Positions 48,214 to 58,000 of a stretch of 64,000 nt of DNA are shown here, piece after piece (the stretch's first letter is position 1; every line of letters begins with the position of its first letter). The stretch comes from JACRBR01 sp964371355 (GTDB lineage: Bacteria > Chloroflexota > Dehalococcoidia > DSTF01 > JACRBR01). The stretch covers positions 1 through 64,000 of the forward strand of contig CAYJMG010000003.1 of assembly GCA_964371355.1 (NCBI GenBank), in the 5' to 3' direction. The notes below the pieces were generated by a model, which searched no databases, was not told the origin of the DNA, and was given only the letters and a program-made list of their open reading frames with translations. Both the position numbers and the translations under genes were made by a program.

Positions 48214-48846
48214 CTAGGCGCTCCACGTAACGTCGCCGCAGAGATCGACGGGATGCTCCTTCGAGGCGAAGGCCGCGTACTCGCGCTTCGCGTCGCGAAT
48301 CGTCGTGTCGTCGCCGTGTCCGGGCAGCACTCTCGTGTCATCCGACAGCGGCAGCAGCCTGGCTGTAATGCTGCGGATCATCTCCAGGAGGGCGGCCGGG
48401 CTGTCGCTGCGCCCGGGGCCGCCGGGGAACAGCGTGTCGCCCGAGAGCAGGACAGGGCCGCCGCCGGTCTGGACGAGGAAGCAGATGCTGCCCGGGGTGT
48501 GGCCAGGTGTATGGATCACGCGCACCTTTGACTCTCCCAGCGCGATCTCGCTTCCATCGGCCAGGGTGTCGAACACCTTCTCCTTGTACGGGGACCGGTC
48601 GTCGTCGTGGCACCAGACGGGCGCGGCCAGCTTCTCCTTCACGAGATCGATGTTCGCCCAGTGGTCGCCGTGGCGATGGGTGACCGCGATCATCTGCACA
48701 TCGGTGCCTTCCGCGCGGGCGATCGCTTTCGCGCTGTCGATGGGCGCGTCGACGAAGATCGAGCGCTTCGTCGCAAGGTCGACGATGATGTAAGCGTTGT
48801 TCGCGTACGGACCCAGCGGCCCCACTTTGATGACATCGGCCGGCAT
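48214..48846 (-). CDS. Metallo-beta-lactamase-fold hydrolase (glyoxalase II-like)
   Basis: The 210-residue enzyme has the dinuclear-metal motif THRHGDHWANID (His57, His59, Asp61, His62), HTPGHTPGSI, LSGDTLFPGGPGRSD and VLPGHGDDT, giving a full ligand set. The family includes glyoxalase II and persulfide dioxygenases. AAAGGAG seven bases before ATG 48846 supports the start. It is divergent from the acyl-CoA synthetase gene. Confidence 0.93.
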   Translation of the reverse strand: MPADVIKVGPLGPYANNAYIIVDLATKRSIFVDAPIDSAKAIARAEGTDVQMIAVTHRHGDHWANIDLVKEKLAAPVWCHDDDRSPYKEKVFDTLADGSEIALGESKVRVIHTPGHTPGSICFLVQTGGGPVLLSGDTLFPGGPGRSDSPAALLEMIRSITARLLPLSDDTRVLPGHGDDTTIRDAKREYAAFASKEHPVDLCGDVTWSA

Positions 48847-48956
48847 CTGCGGCTCCTTTCTCGCGCGAGGGACGATCCAGCACAGCACACGGTCCGCCTA
48901 CGGACAACTGCCGCGGTGGCTGTCTCAAACGGGAGTGCTCCCGTAGACTCCGCCGT

Positions 48957-50372
48957 ATGAGCCAGATTCCGGATGCGCTGTTTCGGCCGCGCAGCGTGGC
49001 TGTCGCGGGGGCCTCCTCGAACGCGGACAGCCCCGGGCACGACTACGTGCGGGCCATCCACGACGGCGGATTCGACGGGCCCATCTATCCCATCAATCCG
49101 CGCGCTTCGGAGATCCTTGGCCTGGCAGCCTACCCCTCGCTGCGCGAGGTGCCGGGCGAGGTGGACCTCGTGATCTCCTGCATCCCCGCGGATGGCGTGC
49201 TGGAGTTGATCGCGCAGGCCCGCGACAAACGCGTGCAGGCGATCGTGATGTTCACCGGGCGCTTTTCCGAAACAGGCGACGCGGAGGCTGCCGAACTGGA
49301 GCAACGCGTGAAGAAGGCAGCGGCCGACGCGGCGATCCGCATCGTCGGACCCAACTGCATGGGGGTGTTCGACTCGACCTCCGGGCTCTCGTTCCGGCCG
49401 GACCTGCCTCAGGCGAAGGGGAGCGTGGCATTCATCTCGCAGAGCGGCAACAACTCGGTGGAACTGATGCTGCACGGAGCAGCGCGAGGCCTGCGGTTCA
49501 GCAAGGTCGTGAGCTACGGCAACGCCCTGGACATCACCGAGGCGGACTTCTTCGAGTACCTCGCACACGACGACGAGACGCAGGTCGTGGGCGCATACAT
49601 CGAGGGCACGCGCGAGGGGCGGCGGCTCCTGGACGCGCTGCGCACATGCGCAGCGCGCAAGCCCGTCGTGATCCTTAAGGGCGGACGCACGGCGTCCGGT
49701 TCGCGCACGGCCGCGTCGCACACGGCGGCGCTGGCGGGGCAACGGAAAATCTGGTCCGCAGTGCTGCGGCAGGCGGGGGCGGTCGAGGTCGCCACGTTCG
49801 ACGAGCTGATCGACATGCTGGTGGCGTTCGCTTTTCTCCGGGGCGAAGCGCCAGCGGGCGAAGCGCGCCCGCGGGTCGGCGTCGTCGGCGGTGGCGGCGG
49901 CAGGGCTGTGCAGTCGGCCGACGTGTGCGAGGAGGCTGGGCTGGCGGTGCCGAAGCTGCCAGGCGAGTTGCGTGCGGCGCTGCGCGAGAAGGCGCCGCAG
50001 CTCGCCGACTGGGTCGACAATCCGGTCGACCAGTCGATCCTCGCGGGCAGCGGCTTCTCGGGTGCGCGCATCCTGGAGATGATGCTGGACCACCCGCAGT
50101 TCGACGCGCTGATCGCGAACGTTGGTGAGGACTGGGTGCTGGGCCGGCCAGATGCCGTCGAGCGGATGGCGAAGCTCGTCGAGCGCTTCGTCGAGATCGG
50201 AAGGCGGTCGGAAAAACCGCTGGCGTTCGTGCTGGGTGAAGCCGACTCGACGGATGAACTGAAGTGGCGAGCCGTAAGCAGCGGCAAGCAGCTCCTCACG
50301 GACGCCCAGCTCGCCGTATACCCCACCGTCGACCGCGCCGCGCGATCGCTCGCCCGCTTCCTGCAAACTTGA
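48957..50372 (+). CDS. NDP-forming acyl-CoA synthetase alpha-subunit-type protein
   Basis: The 471-residue protein has a CoA-binding domain (SVAVAGASSNADSPGHDYVR then PINPRA), two ligase/CoA domains with RIVGPNCMGVFDSTSGLSF, FISQSGNNSVELM, and the phosphohistidine loop KGGRTASGSRTAASHTAALAG (catalytic His in SHTAA). This is the alpha subunit organisation of ADP- or GDP-forming acetate-CoA ligases. No ATP-grasp beta subunit is in this window, so the partner is elsewhere or absent. Confidence 0.88.
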   Translation: MSQIPDALFRPRSVAVAGASSNADSPGHDYVRAIHDGGFDGPIYPINPRASEILGLAAYPSLREVPGEVDLVISCIPADGVLELIAQARDKRVQAIVMFTGRFSETGDAEAAELEQRVKKAAADAAIRIVGPNCMGVFDSTSGLSFRPDLPQAKGSVAFISQSGNNSVELMLHGAARGLRFSKVVSYGNALDITEADFFEYLAHDDETQVVGAYIEGTREGRRLLDALRTCAARKPVVILKGGRTASGSRTAASHTAALAGQRKIWSAVLRQAGAVEVATFDELIDMLVAFAFLRGEAPAGEARPRVGVVGGGGGRAVQSADVCEEAGLAVPKLPGELRAALREKAPQLADWVDNPVDQSILAGSGFSGARILEMMLDHPQFDALIANVGEDWVLGRPDAVERMAKLVERFVEIGRRSEKPLAFVLGEADSTDELKWRAVSSGKQLLTDAQLAVYPTVDRAARSLARFLQT

Positions 50373-50405
50373 TCGCCTTCGCGTCGTTGCGTGTTCCTAC
50401 GTGGA

Positions 50406-51503
50406 TCAGACCAGCGCGCGGTCGATCTCGGCGGCGGTGGCGGGGTATTTGGCGGCGAAGGCGCGGAGGAGGCCGAAGCAGCCGCTGATCATCATGTCGC
50501 CATGCGGCGTGGCGAAGTAGGGCTGAAGGCGGGAACCGCGGATCTTGCCGCGCTGCGGGCCCGTGACGGCCACGATGTCCACGGCCGGCCGCGACCCTCC
50601 ATCTGCGTAGAACACGCCGTGACCCTTGCTGTTGAAGACGTCCTCGTGGGGCAGCGTGCCGGCGAGCAGGCGCTCGGTGAAGTCCTCGATCTGTTCACGC
50701 GTGATCTCGCCCGTGTGGTGTTCGTACAGCGAGACGATCTCAGTACCGCGCAGGTGGAAGGCGAGAGCGTGCATGTTGCCGAGGTTCAGCACCGCCTGCG
50801 ATTGAGCCTCTGACACGCGCGGATCCTGCAGCGCGCCGAGCGCCGCGGCGGGGCCGGTGTCGAGAAAGACGGTGGGGATGCCGCCGTCCTGGCGGCGTGC
50901 GGTGGCGACCATTGCGCGGGCGCGAGTAAGGTAGCCGGGGATCTCATCCGGCAGCATGGCGAACGCGGTGAGATCGTTACACGCGCCCACGACGCGGCGC
51001 AGGTGCTCGAAGCGGAACAGGCGGTCGCTATAGCCGGGCGGGGCGGCGCCGTGGTCGAGGCAGGCGACAGCGAGGCCGTCGAAGTCGGGCGACACGTCGA
51101 AGGCGGCGAGTGCTTCGCGGATGGCGGGCAGGTCGAGGTCCTTGAGTTCGACGTGCTCGGCGTCACGGATACGGGCGGCCTCATCGTCGCCGACTACGTG
51201 GATGCCCACGCGGGCGACCTGCGCCAGGTCATCGTCGAACGTCTGGGCCGCCTCCGCCGTGGCGTAGGCTGCGCCACCGGCGCGCAGGTGGTCGTCCAGC
51301 GCCCAGTTGCAGGGGCCGCCGCCCTGGATCACGCCCGTGAGGACGACCGGGCGGCCGGCCGCGGTGGCGCGGCGGATGCGGCCCTCCGCGATCTTGGTGG
51401 CCGAAGGCATCACCATCTTTACGCTGTTCTCGACGGGCCCGGACGAGTCGAACAGGAGGATGTCCTGGGTGCCGGTGCCCATATCGATGGCGAGGATCCG
51501 CAT
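50406..51503 (-). CDS. DUF1786-family ASKHA-fold protein
   Basis: The 365-residue protein starts MRILAIDMGTGTQDILLFDS, the phosphate-1 loop of actin/hexokinase-fold ATPases, with PTVFLDTGPAAALGALQD as a second phosphate loop. It matches DUF1786, sometimes annotated as pyruvate formate-lyase activating enzyme-related. Molecular role is unknown. It converges with the acyl-CoA synthetase gene. Confidence 0.85.
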   Translation of the reverse strand: MRILAIDMGTGTQDILLFDSSGPVENSVKMVMPSATKIAEGRIRRATAAGRPVVLTGVIQGGGPCNWALDDHLRAGGAAYATAEAAQTFDDDLAQVARVGIHVVGDDEAARIRDAEHVELKDLDLPAIREALAAFDVSPDFDGLAVACLDHGAAPPGYSDRLFRFEHLRRVVGACNDLTAFAMLPDEIPGYLTRARAMVATARRQDGGIPTVFLDTGPAAALGALQDPRVSEAQSQAVLNLGNMHALAFHLRGTEIVSLYEHHTGEITREQIEDFTERLLAGTLPHEDVFNSKGHGVFYADGGSRPAVDIVAVTGPQRGKIRGSRLQPYFATPHGDMMISGCFGLLRAFAAKYPATAAEIDRALV

Positions 51504-51835
51504 GTCGTCAGTTTAGCCAGCGGCGCAGCTTGCCAGTGCTTCTCATCTGGCGAGACCCGCCACGGTGAGATTGCTCGGCAGTTTTGGCCCGCCGACGACC
51601 GCGGGAGTCTTGGTCGGCAGTTTTTCGTCTTAGCAGAATTTGGTCCGTGTTCTCGTTTCGGCTTGATGGCGAACGGCCGCTCCCGGCAGGACATGGGAGC
51701 GGCCGCTCACGTGGGAGGGAAGGGAAAGCGTGGTTGGCGGCTAGCTCTTGCTGTTAGCCGTTTGGCAGTGGTCGGGGAGGGGCCGCGTCGACGCAAGAAG
51801 ATCCTGCACGGGGCGAGCCACTATCTCGGACTGTG
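51504..51835. other. Intergenic region with TCGGCAG repeats and a terminator hairpin
   Basis: No gene is supported in this stretch. It contains two copies of TTG(C/G)TCGGCAGTTTT (51571-51585 and 51610-51625) and a related TTAGCAGAATTT, sharing a core with the 33.5-kb array. At 51673-51706 an inverted repeat (CGGCCGCTCCC with GGGAGCGGCCG) forms a strong hairpin, a plausible terminator for the small minus-strand gene at 51836. Confidence 0.55.
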
Positions 51836-51970
51836 TTAATGCGCGCGCGTGCGGCGGAGCCAGTTGGGGCGGGCTTCGTCGGCGCCGATGAGGCTTCCGG
51901 TGACGAACTGGTAAAGCAGGAGCGCCGCGGAGATGAAGAGGACGAGGGACATGACGATGGCGAACTGCAT
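51836..51970 (-). CDS. 44-residue single-pass membrane protein
   Basis: ATG 51970 encodes 44 residues: an N-terminal hydrophobic helix (MQFAIVMSLVLFISAALLL) followed by a short polar tail ending in basic residues (WLRRTRAH). AGGAGG (51979-51984) lies eight bases upstream and a near-consensus promoter lies 30 bases further, so I regard it as a real gene although it is very short. No family is recognised; it could be a small membrane-complex subunit or a stress peptide. Confidence 0.75.
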   Translation of the reverse strand: MQFAIVMSLVLFISAALLLYQFVTGSLIGADEARPNWLRRTRAH

Positions 51971-51999
51971 TGGGAGAGCCTCCTGAATCGAACATGCGT

Positions 52000-52028
52000 A
52001 CTGTAGAACGCCCGTGCTGTAATGTCAA
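52000..52028 (-). promoter_or_regulatory. Near-consensus sigma-70 promoter of the small membrane protein
   Basis: On the minus strand a perfect TTGACA (52028-52023) and TACAGT (52005-52000) are separated by exactly 17 bases. It is among the best promoter matches in the window and directly precedes the 44-residue gene. Confidence 0.8.
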
Positions 52029-52133
52029 GGGGCCGGGGAACAAACTTTCGCTCGGGAATCTGAACGCGCGCGGATCCCGGCGAGCGACGCCCACGCTCGA
52101 TGTCGCGTTCTAGCTCGACAGCGCTGGACACAA

Positions 52134-52159
52134 GGGGCCGCCTCTAAAGAGGCGGCCCC
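52134..52159 (-). terminator. Rho-independent terminator of the giant surface-protein gene
   Basis: A perfect 12-base-pair stem (GGGGCCGCCTCT with AGAGGCGGCCCC, two-base loop) is followed on the minus strand by TTGTGT. It lies 34 bases beyond the stop at 52194. Confidence 0.8.
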
Positions 52160-52193
52160 GCTGGCTTCAGGTGGTGCGGTCGGTCAGCGCACG

Positions 52194-54973
52194 TTAGCGG
52201 TCGTCGCGGCGGCCGAGGGCGCGGCGGATGGCAACGGCGAGCACGATGCCGGCGCCGAGCGTCGCGACCGAGAGGATCCACGTCCAGTCGTCGCCGGGGA
52301 GCGGGCCTTCGCCGCCGGTGAACGGCAGCACGCCGGCCGGCGGCTTTCTCTCGCTCGACAGGACCGTGCGGAGGGGGGTGGGCGAGGAGGCAGGGGCGGT
52401 CGACGCCGAGGCAACCGTGCCCTGAGGCGTCCGCGTGGCCGTGCCGGGCGTGCGTGTCGCCGTGCCCGGAGTATTTGTGCTGCCGGGCGTGGATGTGCCC
52501 GTCGTCTGCGCGGTGGGCGTGAAGGTCGGGACCGACGTCTTCGTGGGGCCGGCGGTCTTCGTGGGATCCGCCGTCTGGGTCGACGAAGGCGAGGTCGTGG
52601 CCTGCGGTGAGGCCGTCGTCTGCGGGGACACGGTCGCCTGCGGGGACGCCGTCGTGACGGCGGTCTGCGTGCCGACGACCGTGCGCGTGACCTGCGGCGT
52701 GACGGTGCCGCTGCCCACGGTGGCGCTGGGCGCCGGCGTGTGGGTCGCCGTAGCCGCCGGCGTGCTCGTCGAAACGGCGGTGTTCGTCGGTAGCGGGGTG
52801 CTCGTTGACACCGGCGTGCTTGTCGATACCGGCGTGTCGGTCGCGGACGCAGTGTTCGTAGCGACCACCGTATTCGTCACGGTTGGTGTGCTGGTCGGCA
52901 CGGCGGTGTTCGTTGGGGTCGGCGTGTTGGTCGCGACGGCGGTCGCGGTGGTAGTGGTCGTCCGCGTCACGACCGGCACCGTCGGGATAATGGGCGTCTG
53001 CGTGTTCTGCGGCGTCGGCTGGGGCGTCTCACAATTGCTGCCGTCGCGGCCGAAGACGAACTGCAGGTCTTTGATATCGATATCGAGGTCCCCGAACGGC
53101 GACGGATCGAGGTCGTAGAAGAAGAAGTAGAGCAGCGAGCCGAAGATGGCGTTGAAGTGGACACTGATGAGCTGCTCGTCGAGGATGTTGACCTCGCAGT
53201 CCATGTTGATGTCGCCTTCGAGCGCGCGCACGAGCACAACGGCGTCGAGGACCTGGAAGAGCGGGATGAGGCCGTCCTCGCGGTCGCGCAGCCAGGTGCC
53301 GCCCTTCACGTTATCGATGAAGGTGAGCGCGCCGTTGTTGGCGTTGGGCACCAGTGTGAGCCCTGGCGCGGGCGTCAGGTGCAGCCGAGCGACAACGCCC
53401 GAGCCATAGGGGCCCGAATTGGCGCCGCTGGCCGCGCAGCCGTACAGCACGTTGGTCTCTGTGACAGCGGTGATGCTGCACGCCGTACCGTTGCCTGTGC
53501 TGGCAAGGAATGGGCCCTCTTCGATCACCATCGAGACGATCGAGGGGTTGAAGACGATATCGAGCTGGAACGAGCCCAGGCCGGGATCATACGGTACGCC
53601 GGCCACAGTCTCATCAAGCGTGACGGGCTGGCCGCCGATCAGGAGGACGGAGGCGATGGGGTTGGCGTGCAGCGTCGCGATGCCGGGCTCCTGACCGGCA
53701 GCGAGGCGCGGGGCGAATCCTGCCGCCACGAGCGTCGCGGCGACCGCTGGCAGGATGTACCGGAGCGACAGCCTGCGCGCGAAGCCGCCGGCGATTGCCT
53801 GTCCGGGACCGCCTCCGCGGACGTTGATGCGCCTTGCTGGTGCCATGGCTCGTCTCCTTCGCCGTTCGCCGGCCCAGATTCGGACGTCGCGGAGCAACGG
53901 CCGGAACGCGAGGGCCTGTGCGGCGGCAGCCAGGCCAGCCACGGCGAGCGCAATGGCAAACATCGCCTGATCAAACGCGCGCCGGGGGCCCGATCTTGCG
54001 CCTGCAGGGTCCGATGGCGGCGAACCCGGAGGCCTTTCCTGGCTGATGCTGAACCCACCACCTCCGCCTTCTACCGGCGTGTCGGTCGGTGTGGGGGTGT
54101 CCGTCGGCGTGTCGGTCGCCGTCGGCGTGTCGCTTGGCGTAGGGGTGGCGGTATCCGTCGGCGTCTCCGTTGGCGTGGGGGTATCGGTCGGCGTCGAGGT
54201 GGCGGTCGGCGTCGGCGTGTCCGTCGGGGTGTCGGTCGGCGTGGGGGTCGCCGTCGGGAGCGGCTGGTTTGCGACGACGCCGTCGAGGCATCCCGCGCCC
54301 GCCTCCGTGTCCACAGGATTGCAGCTTACGAGCTGGAATCCCAGCCCGTCGCCCATCCGGGCCTTGAAGAGCGCCATGCCGGAGATGCCGCTGCCATTGA
54401 TGGTGAAGGGCACGGTGGCGAGGACGATGTCGCCCGTCGGGCCGGCGCCGGCGAAGGAGCAGGCGATAAAGGCGTCACCGGTCCCCGGGTCGCCATCGGC
54501 GTTGGGGTCGGCCTCGGAAAGATCTCCGCTGGCGGGTGCAGCGGAGCAGTCGAAGCCGGAGGTGGTGAGCCCGGTGACCGGCGTGCCGGCGGTGAGCCAG
54601 GACACGTCGTAGAGCAGCGTGAACTGGAAGGAGCCGAGGCCCGCGCCCAGGGGCACGTCGCGCGCCACGACCTGCACGTCGAAAGCGCCGCTGGGCGCGA
54701 CGATCTGGGCCGACTGTTCACCCGCGAGCGCGGTGTCGGCGTCGACAACGAAGCAAACGTCCGTGGTACCGCCCGGCTGCACCACGCATGCGGGCTGGCC
54801 GGCGGGAGTAGCTGTCGGTGTCGGCGTTTCGGTGGGCGTCGACGTTGGTGTCTCCGTCGGCGTGTCCGTCGGCGTGTCGGTTGGCGCCGGCGTATCGGTC
54901 GCCGTCTCCGTCGGGGTCGGCGTGTCCGTCGCCGTTTCCGTCGGGGTAGGGGTATCAGTCGGTGTGTCGGTGG
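52194..54973 (-). CDS. Giant surface protein, C-terminal part: cohesin-like, dockerin-like, Thr/Pro stalk, LPFTG anchor (5' end in gap)
   Basis: The frame is open for 925 codons from the N gap to the stop. It begins with Thr-Pro linker, then a cohesin-like module (PACVVQPGG... to CLDGVVANQ), more linker, a transmembrane helix (FAIALAVAGLAAAAQALAF) and an Arg-rich tail. Without a stop it then continues through Met 53846, which has AAGGAG seven bases upstream and is followed by a signal-like helix (YILPAVAATLVAAGFAP). Next come another cohesin-like module, a dockerin-like pair (GDINMDCEVNILDEQLISVH; GDLDIDIKDLQFVFGRDG), a long Thr/Pro/Ser stalk and LPFTG-helix-RRALGRRDDR at the end. It may therefore be one protein or two genes fused in frame. 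Confidence 0.8.
53844..53862 (-). other. Internal ribosome-binding site and start codon within the giant frame
   Basis: GGCGAAGGAGACGAGCC precedes ATG 53846 in frame. Starting here gives a 550-residue protein with its own signal-like N-terminus (two Arg then a hydrophobic helix ending APRLAAGQ). This could be the true start of a separate LPFTG-anchored cohesin/dockerin-like protein. Confidence 0.6.
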
Positions 54974-55073
54974 NNNNNNNNNNNNNNNNNNNNNNNNNNN
55001 NNNNNNNNNNNNNNNNNNNNNNNNNNNNNNNNNNNNNNNNNNNNNNNNNNNNNNNNNNNNNNNNNNNNNNNNN
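54974..55073. other. Assembly gap of 100 N
   Basis: Exactly 100 undetermined bases interrupt the Thr-Pro linker repeats. The length is a scaffolding convention, so the two sides cannot be placed in frame from this sequence, although both encode the same type of linker on the minus strand. Confidence 0.99.
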
Positions 55074-58000
55074 GCGTCGGTGTCGGCGTGTCCGTCGGCG
55101 TCGACGTGGGTGTCTCCGTCGGCGTGTCCGTCGGCGTCGGTGTCGGCGTGTCCGTCGGCGTCGACGTGGGTGTCTCCGTCGGCGTGTCGGTGGGCGTCGG
55201 CGTCGACGTGGGGGTCTCGGTCGGCGTCGACGTGGGCGTCTCCGTCGGCGTGTCCGTAGGCGTCGGGGTGGGTGTGTTCGTCGGGGTGGCCGTCGGCGGA
55301 ATGTCGGTGACGGCGGCGTCGAGACAGCCCGCGCCGGCTTCGACACCGACGGGGTTGCAGCTCACAAGCTGGAACGCGAGAGCGTCGGCGGCGCGTACAT
55401 GGAACAGCGCGAGAGCGCTCTGGCCGGGGCCGCTGATGGTGAACGGCACAGTCGCGAGCACGACATCGCCGGATGGGCCGACACCGCCGACCGAGCAGGC
55501 GATGAAGGCGTCACCCGTCGCCGGGTTGCCGTCGGCGTTGGGGTCGGCCTCCGCGAGGTCGCCGGTGGCGGCGACGGCGTTGCACGCGAAGCCGGGGAGC
55601 GCGGTCTGTGGGGCGTCCGCGGTCAACCACGAGGCGTCGTAGAGCAGCGTGAGCTGGAACGAGCCGAGGCCCGCACCGGAGGGCACGCCGAGGGCGATGA
55701 TGTCCACGTCGAAGGTGCCCGACGGTGGGAGCTGTCGTGTGCTCTGCAGGCCGAGCAGGGCCGGGTCGGTGTCGACGACCAGGCACACGGGCGAGGCGCC
55801 GATGGGCGTGCAGGGAGGCTGCGACAGCGGCGTGATGGTCGGCGTGGGCGTATCCGTCGGCGTCGCCGTATCGGTTGCCGTCGGCGTGGCCGTATCCGTG
55901 GCTGTCTCGGTGGGCGTCGGCGTCTCCGTCGGGGTGTCCGTCGGTGTCGGCGTCGCCGTGTCCGTCGGCGTCTCCGTCGGCGTGGCGGTCTCCGTCGGTG
56001 TCTCCGTGGGCGTCGCCGTCGCCGTTTCCGTCGGCGTCTCCGTCGGTGTCGCCGTCGGCGCGATGTCGGCCACGAACGCATCGAGGCAGCCGGCGCCGGC
56101 TTCGACGTCCAGCGGGTTGCAGCTCACGAGCTGGAACGCCAGTGCATCCGCCATCCGGGCACGGAACAGTGTCAGGTCGCTGGTCCCCGCGCCCGTCACC
56201 GTAAACGGCACCGTCGCCAGCACCACCTCGCCGTCGGGACCCGCAACGCCGATCGAGCAGGCGATGAAGGCGTCACCCGTCGCCGGGTTGCCGTCCGCGT
56301 TGGGGTCGGCCTCCGACAGGTCGCCGCTGGCCGGTGTGGCGTTGCAGTCGAAGCCGGGGAGGGCGCTGGTGGGCGTGCCCGCCGTCAGCCACGAGGCGTC
56401 GTAGAGCAGCGTGACCTGGAACGAGCCGAGGCCCGCGCCCGTCGGGATGTCGCGGGCGACCACGTCCACGTCGAACGTGCCCGAGGGCGGGAGCTGCCGT
56501 GTGCTCTGCATACCCGCGAGCGCTGTGTCGGTGTCGACGACGAAGCACACGGGGGTCGTGCCCTCCTGCGTGCACAGCGGCTGGCTCTGCGGCGTGATCG
56601 TCGGCGTCGGCGTATCCGTCGGTGTGTCGGTGGGCGTCGGCGTGTCCGTCGCCGTCTCCGTCGGGGTCGCTGTCGCCGTGTCGGTCGGTGTGTCCGTGGG
56701 CGTAGCGGTATCCGTGGGCGTCTCGGTTGGCGTGGGCGTCTCCGTCTCGGTTGGGGTCAGCGTGGGCGTATCCGTCGGCGTGTCGGTCGCCGTCTCCGTT
56801 GGGGTCGGAGTAGCGGTGTCCGTCGGTGTGTCCGTCGGCGTGGGCGTATCCGTGGCTGTCTCGGTGGGCGTCGGCGTCTCCGTCGGGGTGTCCGTCGGTG
56901 TCGGCGTCGCCGTGTCCGTCGGCGTCTCCGTCGGCGTGGCGGTCTCCGTCGGTGTCTCCGTGGGCGTCGCCGTCGCCGTTTCCGTCGGCGTCTCCGTCGG
57001 TGTCGCCGTCGGCGCGATGTCGGCCACGAACGCATCGAGGCAGCCGGCGCCGGCTTCGACGTCCAGCGGGTTGCAGCTCACGAGCTGGAACGCCAGTGCA
57101 TCCGCCATCCGGGCACGGAACAGTGTCAGGTCGCTGGTCCCCGCGCCCGTCACCGTAAACGGCACCGTCGCCAGCACCACCTCGCCGTCGGGACCCGCAA
57201 CGCCGATCGAGCAGGCGATGAAGGCGTCACCCGTCGCCGGGTTGCCGTCCGCGTTGGGGTCGGCCTCCGACAGGTCGCCGCTGGCCGGTGTGGCGTTGCA
57301 GTCGAAGCCGGGGAGGGCGCTGGTGGGCGTGCCCGCCGTCAGCCACGAGGCGTCGTAGAGCAGCGTGACCTGGAACGAGCCGAGGCCCGCGCCCGTCGGG
57401 ATGTCGCGGGCGACCACGTCCACGTCGAACGTGCCCGAGGGCGGGAGCTGCCGTGTGCTCTGCATACCCGCGAGCGCTGTGTCGGTGTCGACGACGAAGC
57501 ACACGGGGGTCGTGCCCTCCTGCGTGCACAGCGGCTGGCTCTGCGGCGTGATCGTCGGCGTCGGCGTATCCGTCGGTGTGTCGGTGGGCGTCGGCGTGTC
57601 CGTCGCCGTCTCCGTCGGGGTCGCTGTCGCCGTGTCGGTCGGTGTGTCCGTGGGCGTAGCGGTATCCGTGGGCGTCTCGGTTGGCGTGGGCGTCTCCGTC
57701 TCGGTTGGGGTCAGCGTGGGCGTATCCGTCGGCGTGGCCGTCACCGTGGGGGTATCGGTGGGCGTGTTCGTCGGCGTGGCGGTCGGCAGGACATCCGTCA
57801 CGGCGCCGTCGAGGCACCCGGCGCCCGCCTCGAACTCGGCCGGGTTGCAGCTGGCGACCTGGAAGGCGAGCGCGTCGGCGAGCCGGACGTGGAAGAGATC
57901 GAGGTCGCTGGCGCCGGCGCCGGTGACGGTGAAGGGCACCGTGGCGACGACGACATCGCCCGTGGGCCCGGCGCCGCCGACGGAGCAGGCGATGAAGGCG

